Positions 11,105 through 19,727 of a DNA stretch of 64,000 nt are shown here, piece by piece. Source of the stretch: Streptomyces sp. ISL-12 (GTDB lineage Bacteria; Actinomycetota; Actinomycetes; Streptomycetales; Streptomycetaceae); the NCBI RefSeq assembly GCF_018614415.1, contig NZ_JAGGOO010000070.1, positions 1 to 64,000 on the forward strand, read 5' to 3'. Each line of letters starts with the position of its first letter. Positions within the stretch are counted from its first letter, which is position 1. Position numbers and translations under genes: made by a program. The notes beneath the pieces are model-generated. The model had not been told where the DNA came from. It saw nothing but the letters and a program-made list of their open reading frames with translations, and ran no database searches.

Positions 11105-11326
11105 CGAAACTCCTCGGTCGAGAGAACATCGGCCCCGGTTCGGGAGCGTAGAGGGGGCCGTCGGACGGGTGCGAGGTTTCCGATCCCCTATCCATCCCCT
11201 ATCGTTCCCGGCTCGGGTGGCAAGGGGCGAGGTCCGCCGGATTAGGGGTACTGGCCACCTCGTGTTCCTCCTACGCTCGGGCGCAGTCGTCCCCGCCGTC
11301 GCAGCAGCCCGCATCTGGAGGATTCC
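11105..11326. promoter_or_regulatory. Divergent promoter region of the PKS and NRPS operons with CCCCTATC repeats
   Basis: The 222-bp gap separates the leftward hydrolase/PKS operon from the rightward NRPS gene and must hold both promoters. It contains an 8-bp direct repeat, CCCCTATC at 11185-11192 and 11196-11203, an 11-bp period that puts both copies on the same helix face. A related inverted copy, TAGGGGTA, lies at 11243-11250. These are candidate operator half-sites for the LAL-type regulator encoded at 20030. A strong GGAGG ribosome site at 11317-11321 serves the NRPS GTG start. Confidence 0.5.
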
Positions 11327-14300
11327 GTGAACCGTACGGCGAATATCGCGCCGCATTCGGCCTCGTGGCCAGAGCGCGAGCTGACCCTGGCCGGCCGGAA
11401 GGAAGAGGCGCTCTGGCTTCTTGAGCGGCTCGCTCCCGAGAGCGCACCCAACAACCTGCCGCTCGCTTTTCAAGTGGACGGCAGGCTCAGCATTTCGGCG
11501 CTTCAGGAAGCATTCACCGTCCTCCTTCGACGCCATGAGGTCCTGCGCACCGTCTATTTCGCCGCCGGCGCCGATCTGACGAAGACCGTGCTGAGTTCCG
11601 AGGAATTCAGGGTGGACATCGAGGAGGTCGACGACTTCGCTCCCGCGCCGGATCGCCTGGCTGAGTCTCTGACGCCTTTCGTCGCCCGCCGGTTCACCTT
11701 CGACGGACGCCCTCTGGTACGGGCCGCGCTGCTTCGCCATCCCGGCGGGGACGTCCTGTGTTTCGTGTTCCACCACCTCGTCTACGACACGATCTCGAGC
11801 ACCGTCCTCCTCGAAGAACTGACCTCCGCCTACGAGAGCACGGTCCAGGGCCAGGCGCCGGACGCCGGCCTGCTCGTGCCGGCCCGGATCCTGCGGGAGA
11901 CCGAGCCGAGCGAGGAGAGCGTCGCGTTCTGGCGGGAGCGGATGGCCGGCTTCGACCCGCAGACCCTGGAGCTGCGCGTCGGGACACCCGGGGGGACGGA
12001 ACCGACGCTGGTCGGCGCCCAGGTCACCCACACGCTGTCGCCCGAGGCGGCGGCGGCCGTCAAGCGGCTCCAGAAGGAGCTGCGTGCTCCCGAGGCGGTC
12101 GTCCTGCTGGCCGCCTACTTCCTGCTGCTCGCCGCGCACGGCGCGGGCCCCGACATCACCGTCGGATCACCGGTGAACGTCCGGCCCCCCGAGGCGCAAC
12201 GGGCCATCGGCTACCACGTCAACGTCCTGCCGCTGCGGGTCCGGGTGGACCACAGCGAGAGCTTCCGGTCGCTGGTGCGCACCACCCGGGACACGTTCTT
12301 CGACGCGCTCGTGCACTCCCAGGTGCCCGTGGACAGCATCTCGGGCCTGGTGCCACGCGCGAACTCCTCGTGGCGGGACACCCTGTTCCGGCATCTGTTC
12401 AACTACGTACCGGACTTCGGGCTGCCCGACTTCGACATCGCCGGTCTGCGGGCCAGGCCGCTGGTGGCGCGCAACGGCTTCAGCAAGTTCGACCTCGAGT
12501 TCTTCGTGATGTCGTCCGACAGCGGCCTGCGCCTCATCGCCGTACACGACGCCACCGTGCTCGCCCATGACGATGTCAGCGCACTGCTGCACCGGTACGA
12601 GGCCCTCCTGCTGTCGTTCGCCGGGAGCGGTCCGGCGACGGAGGTGCCGACCGGGGAGCTGAGGATCTGGGGCGAGCGGGACCACGAGGTCGTCGCGGCG
12701 GCCAACGCGACGAGCGCCCCGCTGGATCCGGCGAGCGTGCTGGAGGCGGTGCACGGGCACGCGAGCACGGCGCCGCTGCGGGTGGCGGTGCAGCACGGAC
12801 CGCGTGCCGTGACCTACCGCCGGCTCTGGGACGCGGCCGAGGCCACCTGCGAACTCCTGCGGGAGACCGGCGTCACCACGGGAGACGTCGTGGCCGTCGC
12901 CGCGGCCCGCAGTCCCGAACTCGTGGCCGCAGTCCTCGGCATCTGGCTGGCGGGCGGAGCCTATCTGCCGGTGGACCCGGAGCATCCGGCCGAGCGGGTG
13001 TCCTATCTGCTGTCCGACTCCAGGGCCGCGGTACTGCTCAGCGACCCGGGGTTCGACAGGACGGCCGGAAGCGGCATGGCGGCCCTGCGGCTGGTCCCGG
13101 TGGACGGGCCCGAGTCCCAGGGGTCCGTGGGCGAGCTGCGCCGGCGGCCCGCCCCCGACGATGCGGCGTACCTGATCTACACCTCCGGTTCGACGGGGCG
13201 TTCCAAGGGCGCGCTGATCACCCACGCCGGACTCGCCAACGTCGCGGCCCACTTCACCGAGCAACTGGGCGCGAGCAGCGACGACGCGATGCTGTGGATG
13301 ACGACCTTCGCCTTCGACATGGCAGGCATCGAGCTGCACGTGCCGCTGTACTCCGGCGGCCGTATCGTGATCGCACCGGACGAGGCACGGACCCGGGGCG
13401 AAGTGCTGCGCGAGCTGATCGACCGCTACGAGCCCAGCATCCTCGAGGCCACCCCCACCACGTGGCGGCTGGTCCTGGACCAGGTCGCCGACCGGCTCGC
13501 GGGCCGCCGGGTCATCTGCGGGGGCGAGCCCGTCCCGGTCTCGCTGGCCCGTAGCCTCGTGCGGACCGGCTGCCAGGTGCATCACGCCTACGGGCCCACC
13601 GAGACCACCATCTGGTCGACGTCCTGCGTGGTGCCCGAAGACCTCGGTGATCACCTGGACGTGGGCCGTCCGATCCGCAACACCCAGGTCATGGTGCTCG
13701 ACCCGAACGGTCGTGAACTGCCCGTCGGTGTCCGGGGCGAGGTGTGCATCGCCGGCCGCGGGGTGGCTCTCGGCTACCACGGCCGGCCCCTACTGACCGC
13801 GGACCGGTTCCGGGAGCACCCCGTGTACGGCCGCTACTACCGGACCGGGGACCTGGGCCAGTGGCGCGCGGACGGCAGTCTCGAACTGCTCGGCCGGGCG
13901 GACCGGCAGGTCAAGCTGCGCGGCAACCGGATCGAGCTGGGCGAGGTCGAGGCGGTCGTGCTCGGCCATCCGCGGGTGCGCGCCGCCGCCGCGCTCGTGA
14001 CCGGCGATCTCAGTGCGGACGCCCGGCTCGTGGTGTTCGTCGAGACGACCGGCGAGGCGGACATCACCGGCGAGCTGTGGGAGCACGCGCGGGCCACCTT
14101 GCCGCGGTCGGCGATCCCCCAGGACTTCCTCGTCGTGGACGCGCTGCCCACCAACGCCAACCAGAAGGTCGACTACATCGCCCTGGCCCGTCTCGCCGGC
14201 GAGCGCGCGCCCGGGCGGGGCACCGCCGGGGCCGGACCGGAGCCGGCCGACGAGGTCGTACGTGAACTCCTGGCGCTGTGGCGCCGGTTGCTCGACCGCG

Positions 14301-14482
14301 ACGACGTGACGGCGACGACGAACTTCTTCACGCACGGCGGTCACTCGCTGCTGGGCGCGCAACTTCTGCAGCACGTCGAGCGGTCCCTGGACGTCTCGGT
14401 GAAACTGGCGGACCTGTTCTCCGCCCCGACCCCGGCCGGCCTGGCCGAGCACATCCGCAGTGTGCGCGGCGGCGCGCAGTGA
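11327..14482 (+). CDS. Free-standing single-module NRPS, C-A-PCP
   Basis: A 1051-aa synthetase with one complete module. The condensation domain (about 25-450) has HHLVYD at His149-150, matching HHxxxD. The adenylation domain (about 470-960) shows A3 IYTSGSTGRSKG near 616, A5 AYGPTETT, A7 YRTGDLG, A8 GRADRQVKLRGNRIE and A10 with the catalytic Lys in NQKVDY. The carrier protein has GGHSL with Ser1007. By eye the ten specificity positions read D-M-I-E-I-G-A-I-W-K; the IWK end resembles some small-residue codes, but I do not assign a substrate. There is no TE, reductase or PKS docking sequence, so the product must be passed to another enzyme. It starts at GTG with GGAGG 6 nt upstream and runs divergently from the PKS operon. 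It may supply or attach an aminoacyl unit to the polyketide (inference). Confidence 0.93.
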   Translation: MNRTANIAPHSASWPERELTLAGRKEEALWLLERLAPESAPNNLPLAFQVDGRLSISALQEAFTVLLRRHEVLRTVYFAAGADLTKTVLSSEEFRVDIEEVDDFAPAPDRLAESLTPFVARRFTFDGRPLVRAALLRHPGGDVLCFVFHHLVYDTISSTVLLEELTSAYESTVQGQAPDAGLLVPARILRETEPSEESVAFWRERMAGFDPQTLELRVGTPGGTEPTLVGAQVTHTLSPEAAAAVKRLQKELRAPEAVVLLAAYFLLLAAHGAGPDITVGSPVNVRPPEAQRAIGYHVNVLPLRVRVDHSESFRSLVRTTRDTFFDALVHSQVPVDSISGLVPRANSSWRDTLFRHLFNYVPDFGLPDFDIAGLRARPLVARNGFSKFDLEFFVMSSDSGLRLIAVHDATVLAHDDVSALLHRYEALLLSFAGSGPATEVPTGELRIWGERDHEVVAAANATSAPLDPASVLEAVHGHASTAPLRVAVQHGPRAVTYRRLWDAAEATCELLRETGVTTGDVVAVAAARSPELVAAVLGIWLAGGAYLPVDPEHPAERVSYLLSDSRAAVLLSDPGFDRTAGSGMAALRLVPVDGPESQGSVGELRRRPAPDDAAYLIYTSGSTGRSKGALITHAGLANVAAHFTEQLGASSDDAMLWMTTFAFDMAGIELHVPLYSGGRIVIAPDEARTRGEVLRELIDRYEPSILEATPTTWRLVLDQVADRLAGRRVICGGEPVPVSLARSLVRTGCQVHHAYGPTETTIWSTSCVVPEDLGDHLDVGRPIRNTQVMVLDPNGRELPVGVRGEVCIAGRGVALGYHGRPLLTADRFREHPVYGRYYRTGDLGQWRADGSLELLGRADRQVKLRGNRIELGEVEAVVLGHPRVRAAAALVTGDLSADARLVVFVETTGEADITGELWEHARATLPRSAIPQDFLVVDALPTNANQKVDYIALARLAGERAPGRGTAGAGPEPADEVVRELLALWRRLLDRDDVTATTNFFTHGGHSLLGAQLLQHVERSLDVSVKLADLFSAPTPAGLAEHIRSVRGGAQ

Positions 14483-14519
14483 CGCCGCCGTGGGCACCGA
14501 CAACGTGAGGAACCCCGTC

Positions 14520-15401
14520 ATGGAAACCGTCACCGAAGAGGTAACCGCTCCCCCGGTCCACCGGTCGGGCTCGTTCCGCGGCAACGGCTGGCTGGACATC
14601 CTGGCCCGCGATCCCGGCACTTCCGAGCTGTTCGTCTTCCCCCACCAGGGTGGCTGGGACGGCCCGAAGACCTTCGGCGACCCCGTCAAGGTCGGCGAAG
14701 GCTTCGACAACGTGCTCTGGCTCGGCGCCGGCGACTTCACGGGCAACGGGTACGCGGACATCGTCGTCATCTCCAAGGACGAGCAGGCCCTGGTCCATCT
14801 CAACCAGGGCGGCCTGAACGGCATGAGCACCTTCGCCGCCCCGCTGCGCTTCGGCGGGAAGCTGCCCGAGGTCACCTACGACACCATCGCGCTGGGCGAC
14901 CTGACCGGCGACGGCCGGGCCGACATCGTGGGCCGCCTGCAGGGCACCGGCGAGGTGCACCGCATCGTCAACCGCGGTGCGGCCGGCGAAGAGGAGATAT
15001 TCGCCCCGCCACTCCCCTTCGCCGTCCTCGACGAGACCGACATCCCGGTCGGCCTGGCGGACGTCACCGGCAGCGGGTACGAGGACCTTCTGGTCCTGCA
15101 CGCGAGCGGCGAGCTCTCGGCGTACGAGGTCTACGCGCACGGCCGGGGCGAGGAGGGCGAGCCGGTCGGTGAGGGTGCCTGGCACGCGCTGGGCGCCGGG
15201 TGGGACCTGGCGACGAACCGGGTCCTGACCATCACCGACATCGACGGGGACGGGCATCCCGACCTGCTGGCTCTGCGGCACGACGGAACCCTGGTGGTCC
15301 ACCGGCACAGCGGCGCCTTCGACGCCGACGCCCCCGGCGCCACGTTCCTGCCGCCGCAGTCCCTCGGTGACGGGTGGGGCCGGTTCGACATCATCAGTTG
15401 A
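14520..15401 (+). CDS. FG-GAP/VCBS-repeat beta-propeller protein, apparently cytosolic
   Basis: A 293-aa protein 37 bp after the NRPS and on the same strand. It consists of integrin-like FG-GAP repeats: GSFRGNGWLDIL (about 17), GDFTGNGYADIV (70), GDLTGDGRADIV (127), ADVTGSGYEDLL (180) and TDIDGDGHPDLL (240). The last has the DxDGDGxxD pattern of a calcium loop. Such repeats usually make a beta-propeller in secreted or surface proteins, yet the N-terminus (METVTEEVTAPPVHRSG) has no signal peptide, lipobox or membrane helix, so it probably stays inside the cell. It has no catalytic motif I recognise. Its position suggests a structural or partner role in the NRPS/PKS pathway. The ATG has a GAGGA site about 10 nt upstream. 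Confidence 0.82.
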   Translation: METVTEEVTAPPVHRSGSFRGNGWLDILARDPGTSELFVFPHQGGWDGPKTFGDPVKVGEGFDNVLWLGAGDFTGNGYADIVVISKDEQALVHLNQGGLNGMSTFAAPLRFGGKLPEVTYDTIALGDLTGDGRADIVGRLQGTGEVHRIVNRGAAGEEEIFAPPLPFAVLDETDIPVGLADVTGSGYEDLLVLHASGELSAYEVYAHGRGEEGEPVGEGAWHALGAGWDLATNRVLTITDIDGDGHPDLLALRHDGTLVVHRHSGAFDADAPGATFLPPQSLGDGWGRFDIIS

Positions 15402-15402
15402 C

Positions 15403-15460
15403 CCGGACACCGGTGCCCGGTGGCGTGCCCCCCCCCACCACCGGGCACCGGCATGTCCGG
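15403..15460. terminator. Strong bidirectional hairpin terminator
   Basis: A 21-nt arm with core ACCGGTGCCCGGTGG pairs with CCACCGGGCACCGG across a C-rich loop, and the flanks CCGGACA / TGTCCGG extend the stem. It begins at the stop codon of the FG-GAP gene and lies between convergent genes, so it can end transcription from both sides and mark the edge of the biosynthetic operon. Confidence 0.8.
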
Positions 15461-15511
15461 ACCAGGGCGACGGAGGCCGAGGGGACGGAGCGGCGGTTCG
15501 CCCGAGCTCTC

Positions 15512-16705
15512 TCAGCGAACAGGGGCAGCCGCGAGGATCTCGCCGACCAGCGGTGTGTTGTAGGCGTCGGAGACTCGCACGAGATGAGCGTGTTCGTCGG
15601 CCAGTTGTTCACCGCCGCCCATGACGACCGTGGCCGCGGGGTGGTCCGGGAGGTGCCGGCTCCTGCGGTTGTGCAGGCCGCGGCGCAGAGCCGCCGCCTC
15701 TGTCAGCGCCATCAGTTCCTGCTCGTCCAGGCCGGCCGCGCTGCCGCGCTCGCGTGCGGTGTCGATCAGCGCGGCGTCCACGTATCGGCGGATGCCTCGC
15801 TGCACGTCTCGGATCTCCGTCATCTGCCGAGATGCCACCCAGTGCAGGGACTTGGCGGGCCACCACCAGTGCAGGTCTTCTATCTGCACCTCTGGCTCGT
15901 CCGCCGTCACGGTGCGCCAGAGCGGATGGAGACGGCGGACGAGCCGCCAGGCGGTGACACGGGAGCCGACGGCGGGCACCGCGAAGCCGACGACCACGAG
16001 AAGCGCGCCCAACGAGGCACTCAGTGGTGCCAGGTCGTTGGCGAGCACGTCCAGGTCCACACCGCTCCAGCGGCCCACCATGCCGCCGAGCTTCGCGGCG
16101 CAGTACACCAGGATCGCCAAGGAGCCGTAGGCGATCAGCCACAGCCCTCTGGCCAGCCACGGACGTTCTGCCTGCAGCTCCGCCGCACAGCGGCGGCAGA
16201 GGGCGCCGAGGGAGGCCATGCAGGTGCCGAAGATGGCCAAATAGATGACCAGGAAGAGTTCTACGCCGGGATCGTCGGCGTAGACGGTGGTGAAGTCACT
16301 GGGATGTTCCACCTCGTAGGGGCGGTGGGTCGCGAAAGCCACGAGGGCGACCGTCCAGGCGGCCAGGGTGACGGCGATGATCCAGCGCGTGCGTTGCCGA
16401 GCGCGGGCGAAACCCGCCTTGCCATCGCTCAGCACCCAGCTCAGCAGCAGGACCCGGGCGCCGAGGACGAAGGCGACCGCGCTGGAATAGATGATGGCGA
16501 TGGCCAGGTTGGCCACGCCGACCGCCTGATCGAACGCGCCGTACAGGCGAGGGCTGGACAACGTCATCACCAGGCCAACCGCGGCGATCATGCAGGAAAC
16601 AAGGGCCAGGTTGGTGTTGGCACGGTCGCGCAGCCATGCCCGTGCCTTGTAGGTGGCCCCCGCCCAGGCGAAGCCTCCTATCGTCAGGTACAGGACGTCA
16701 CGCAC
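15512..16705 (-). CDS. Polytopic membrane protein, MAB_1171c/DUF6545-like
   Basis: A 397-aa protein. The first 260 residues hold about seven hydrophobic segments (LYLTIGGFAWAGA, LVSCMIAAVGLVMTL, LAIAIIYSSAVAFVLGARVLLL, WIIAVTLAAWTVALVAF, ELFLVIYLAIFGTCMASL, LWLIAYGSLAILVYC, ASLGALLVVVGFAVPAV). A hydrophilic cytoplasmic tail of about 130 residues follows. This layout fits the MAB_1171c family annotated as putative transporters, whose true function is unknown. The GTG start overlaps the end of the ImmA/IrrE gene by 8 bp, so the two are coupled. In actinomycetes this membrane protein often sits next to an ImmA/IrrE-XRE pair, as here. Confidence 0.8.
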   Translation of the reverse strand: MRDVLYLTIGGFAWAGATYKARAWLRDRANTNLALVSCMIAAVGLVMTLSSPRLYGAFDQAVGVANLAIAIIYSSAVAFVLGARVLLLSWVLSDGKAGFARARQRTRWIIAVTLAAWTVALVAFATHRPYEVEHPSDFTTVYADDPGVELFLVIYLAIFGTCMASLGALCRRCAAELQAERPWLARGLWLIAYGSLAILVYCAAKLGGMVGRWSGVDLDVLANDLAPLSASLGALLVVVGFAVPAVGSRVTAWRLVRRLHPLWRTVTADEPEVQIEDLHWWWPAKSLHWVASRQMTEIRDVQRGIRRYVDAALIDTARERGSAAGLDEQELMALTEAAALRRGLHNRRSRHLPDHPAATVVMGGGEQLADEHAHLVRVSDAYNTPLVGEILAAAPVR

Positions 16706-17258
16706 GACGCTGCGCTCCTCGCGGCGTGTGCTGCAGAACCGGGCCGAGCGTGGCGGCTATGTGCTGGGCCCTGCCGTGCAGAGCCGGGGACGGGGCAAGG
16801 TGGGGGCTGATCCGTTCCTCCAGCAAGCTGGCTACGATCTCGGCCTCCATCTCGGCGGGTTTGTCGTAGGCGTGGTGCCGCCAGAAGGCGGGGCCGATCC
16901 CCATGTGGCGCATGGCGACCCCGGTGTCCAGAGAGGGCGTCCACAGCGTGAGGGCCTCCTCGGCGACCGCGGGTTCCTTCTCGTGGCCCATGAGCAGATG
17001 CCCGAGTTCGTGCAGCTGCACGTGGACTTGGTGCCAGGCCGAGGTGTCCTGGTCGGCGCAGATCCATAACTCCCGCTCCAACAGGATGGTCATCCCGGAG
17101 GCGACACCGCCCAGCGGCATGGTGAGGGTGTGTACTGGTTGGCCCACCCGGTCGGCAACCAGATCGCAGACTTCCTCCAGACCGGCCTCCGGAGGAAGAA
17201 GAAGCTCGGCGACCACCGCTTCACAGCGTTTTCGTGCTTTCCTGATCTTCCGACTCAT
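16698..17258 (-). CDS. ImmA/IrrE-family zinc metallopeptidase-like protein with a TTA codon
   Basis: A 186-aa protein with the zinc-peptidase motif HELGHLLMGH beginning at His83 and a downstream PAEMEAE that could give the third ligand. ImmA/IrrE proteins cleave or relieve XRE-type repressors, and the XRE gene lies immediately upstream, so it is the likely substrate (inference). Codon 64 is TTA (17067-17069), so translation should need the bldA tRNA. I chose the ATG giving MSRKIRKARKRCE, which has GGGGCGAG upstream. A GTG at 17360, overlapping the XRE stop by 4 bp, would add 34 residues that look unlike the family. Confidence 0.83.
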   Translation of the reverse strand: MSRKIRKARKRCEAVVAELLLPPEAGLEEVCDLVADRVGQPVHTLTMPLGGVASGMTILLERELWICADQDTSAWHQVHVQLHELGHLLMGHEKEPAVAEEALTLWTPSLDTGVAMRHMGIGPAFWRHHAYDKPAEMEAEIVASLLEERISPHLAPSPALHGRAQHIAATLGPVLQHTPRGAQRRA

Positions 17259-17356
17259 GCTCGCCCCGTATGTGCCAACGCCAGCGTCGCCGGCGTGGAT
17301 TTTCCAGATACACAGAATGCCCTCGGGGATCCTTGGCCTGCTCGCCCGCGCTCTTT

Positions 17357-17785
17357 TCACGAGGGCTCACGCGGGTCTGCGGCCGGGTCAGCGGGAAGGC
17401 CCATCTGCTGCCGGAACTGGACGATGATCTCGGTGAGGCTGTCCTGCACCGCAGGCGGCAGACCGACCGCTCGCAGCGCGATGGCCCGTACGCGGGCGTC
17501 CCGCATCGCGGCCAGGACCGCGATCTCCTCCTCGGTCTTGGCCACCGCCTCCTCGCTCATCGTCCCGGACAGGAAGCCGTCGGGAACGCCGAAGAACCTG
17601 GAGAGCCTTTTCAGCAGGTCCAGGTCCGGCTTGCTGCGCCTGCCCCGCCGAAGCATGGAGAGATACTGCTCCGAGATCCGGACCTGCTCTGCGACGTAGG
17701 CGTTCGTGTACGGCTTGCCGGGAGGATGCATGTGTTCGAACAGGTAGTTGAGCCTGTCGGCGAGTCGGCCCTCAGCGGTCGGCAC
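17357..17785 (-). CDS. XRE-family helix-turn-helix regulator
   Basis: A 142-aa protein with an N-terminal HTH (YTNAYVAEQVRISEQYLSMLRRGRRSKPDLDLLKRLSRFFGV, about 25-70) and a helical, acidic middle (MSEEAVAKTEEEIAVLAAMRD). The HTH resembles those found next to ImmA/IrrE peptidases. Its GTG start lies 14 bp inside the end of the P450 gene, so P450, XRE, ImmA/IrrE and the membrane protein form one operon read leftwards. It may autoregulate the operon until cleaved by the peptidase (inference from family behaviour). Confidence 0.85.
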   Translation of the reverse strand: MPTAEGRLADRLNYLFEHMHPPGKPYTNAYVAEQVRISEQYLSMLRRGRRSKPDLDLLKRLSRFFGVPDGFLSGTMSEEAVAKTEEEIAVLAAMRDARVRAIALRAVGLPPAVQDSLTEIIVQFRQQMGLPADPAADPREPS

Positions 17786-19034
17786 GGCCGGCGCCGTTCA
17801 TGAGTGATGCCTCGGCCGACCCCCGCGGGTCTCCGCCGGGGCCGGTATCGAACACCACGTCCAGCGACAGCAGACCGCGGGAGCGAATGGACGGACGCCA
17901 ACGCACCTGATCCCGCGGTACGGCCAAGGCCAGGCCCGGCATCCGGCGCAGCAACGTCTCGATGGCGATGGCGGTCTCCAGACGGGCCAGGGGTGCGCCC
18001 AGGCAGTAGTGGATGCCGTGGCCGAGGGCGAGGTGCCCTGCCGGGGCCCGGTGTATGTCGAGCCGGTCGGGCTGGTCGAAGCGGGTGGCATCACGGTTGG
18101 CGGAGGCCAGGGACAGCAGGACGGTCTCCCCGGCGGGAATGCGTACCGTACCGATCTCGATGTCTTCGGTAGGGAATCGGCGGATCGCGAGCGGTGCCGG
18201 CCCGTCGAACCGCATCAGTTCGTCCACCGCTTGCTCGATCAGACCGGGGTCCTCACGCAACTGGGCCGCTTGTCCGGGGTGGTCCAGCAAAGCGAGAACG
18301 GCATTGCCGATCAGATGGACGGTGTTCTCGAAGCCGGCGAACAGAATGAGGAAGGCCAGCGAGGTCAGCTCGGCCTCGGTGAGCCGGTCGTCTCCGTCGC
18401 AGGCGGCGATCAGATCGGTGAGCAGGTCGTCGCCGGGTTCGCGGCGCTTGTCGGAGACAAGGCGGGTGAAGAAGTGCCACAGGTGCGCGACCGCGTCTTT
18501 GGCCCGTTCCGGACGGGCGGGGTCGGGGGCGGTCAGCGCGTCGGTCCAAGCCCGGAAATCGGGGCGCGCGGAACGCGGAACGCCGAGCAGATCGCAGATC
18601 ACGGCGATGGGCAGCGGAGCGGCGTAGGCGGCGATCAGGTCGGCGCGGCCGAGCGGGGCGACGGCGTCGATGAGTTCGTCGGCGATCCGCTGGATCGGTC
18701 CGCGCAGTCGTTCCACGCGGCGGCCGGTGAAGGCGGCGCCGACGAGGCGCCGCAGGCGCCGGTGGTCCGGCGGGTCCATGTTGAGGAGGTTGGCGTCCAG
18801 CGCGGGAGGAAGAGACATGCCTTGGTACTGGCCGGGCAGGGCGTTGCGGCGGTCGAGGGACAACCGCGGGTCCACGAAGGCCGCCTTGGCGTCGTCGTAG
18901 CGCGTCACGAGCCAGAACCGCCGGCCGTCCGGCCCGGTGACCGGGCACACCGGTGCCTCGTTCCGCAGTCGCGCCAGTGTCCCGTACGGGTCGGCGGACA
19001 GTGCCGCGGAGTCCTGGAGAGTGCCGTCCGGCAT
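17772..19034 (-). CDS. Cytochrome P450 monooxygenase (bacterial class)
   Basis: A 420-aa soluble P450. The I-helix reads FAGFENT (AGxxxT with the acid-alcohol pair altered to E-N-T), the K-helix reads ELMR (ExxR), and the heme loop LALGHGIHYCLGAPLAR has Cys344 as iron ligand; Phe of the common FGxGxHxC is replaced, giving ALGHG. It lacks a membrane anchor, as expected for actinobacterial enzymes that take electrons from ferredoxin, but no ferredoxin gene is adjacent. I chose the second ATG, with AAAGGA upstream; a GTG 30 nt earlier would overlap that site. It heads the XRE/ImmA/membrane-protein operon. It could oxidise the PKS product, but the cassette also occurs outside biosynthetic clusters. 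Confidence 0.93.
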   Translation of the reverse strand: MPDGTLQDSAALSADPYGTLARLRNEAPVCPVTGPDGRRFWLVTRYDDAKAAFVDPRLSLDRRNALPGQYQGMSLPPALDANLLNMDPPDHRRLRRLVGAAFTGRRVERLRGPIQRIADELIDAVAPLGRADLIAAYAAPLPIAVICDLLGVPRSARPDFRAWTDALTAPDPARPERAKDAVAHLWHFFTRLVSDKRREPGDDLLTDLIAACDGDDRLTEAELTSLAFLILFAGFENTVHLIGNAVLALLDHPGQAAQLREDPGLIEQAVDELMRFDGPAPLAIRRFPTEDIEIGTVRIPAGETVLLSLASANRDATRFDQPDRLDIHRAPAGHLALGHGIHYCLGAPLARLETAIAIETLLRRMPGLALAVPRDQVRWRPSIRSRGLLSLDVVFDTGPGGDPRGSAEASLMNGAGRADR

Positions 19035-19727
19035 AGCGGGGTTACGTCCTTTCCTCAACTTCACGCCTGCGCCTCAGCTCGGCCGCTGCCCGTGGTTCAG
19101 ACGGTCTTCGTATGATCCATTACCGTCACGAGTCACTGTCAAGGTCTGCGGTTCGAGCCTGGCCGAGACGGTTCGGTGGGCCTCCTGATCTTGTTGCCGC
19201 TCGATCTCCGCCGGACAGAACTCCGTCGGCGGTGACGATCCTCCGGCACACGGTCACGGAAGCGGCGTCGTGTCCGCCCGTCCCCGAGGGCGCGAGGTGG
19301 GCCGCGGACAGGGCCCGTCGGCGGGCTTGGTGAACACTTTGCTCCGCCGCCGGAGGGTCACGATTCAGCAGTCATCGCAGGTCGAGGCCCTCTGCGCCTT
19401 GTCATGTTTTCGTCAGACAGGGCCGCACCCACAGCCCGACTCAACTGGCAGTTGACATGTCTGCGCTTAGATCAAAGACTGTGATGGCACAGCGCTCGAG
19501 GAACCAGCAGTCATCGATCCCGCCTCGGAACGAGGACTTCCCTGCCGTCGCCCGGGAGGAGCATCACCCTCAGTTAAGGATCGTTCCCGACCAAAGGCCC
19601 TGAGTAGTGGAATCTCGTGCAGCAGAAGGACTCGGCCGAGCATTCACCACCCTCCGTCATATGACTGAGGTCACAGCGCCAGGGGCGGTCGGCCTGGCAT
19701 TCGTGCGGCGACTTCGGCGCGGCGTTC
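19035..19727. other. Gene-poor spacer upstream of the P450
   Basis: About 690 bp with lower GC and many stops in all frames. It must hold the promoter of the leftward P450 operon. A TTGACA hexamer at 19452-19457 reads rightwards, but I see no good -10 element. The string CAGCAGTCATCG occurs twice, near 19372 and 19509. I recognise no protein-coding remnant. Confidence 0.4.

Noticed and set aside
11327..14482. Assigning an amino acid to the NRPS adenylation domain
   Set aside because: The hand-aligned code D-M-I-E-I-G-A-I-W-K does not match one I know with confidence, and alignment by eye may be off at some positions.
19452..19480. TTGACA as a sigma-70-type promoter reading rightwards
   Set aside because: No acceptable -10 hexamer at 16-18 bp and no gene directly downstream.
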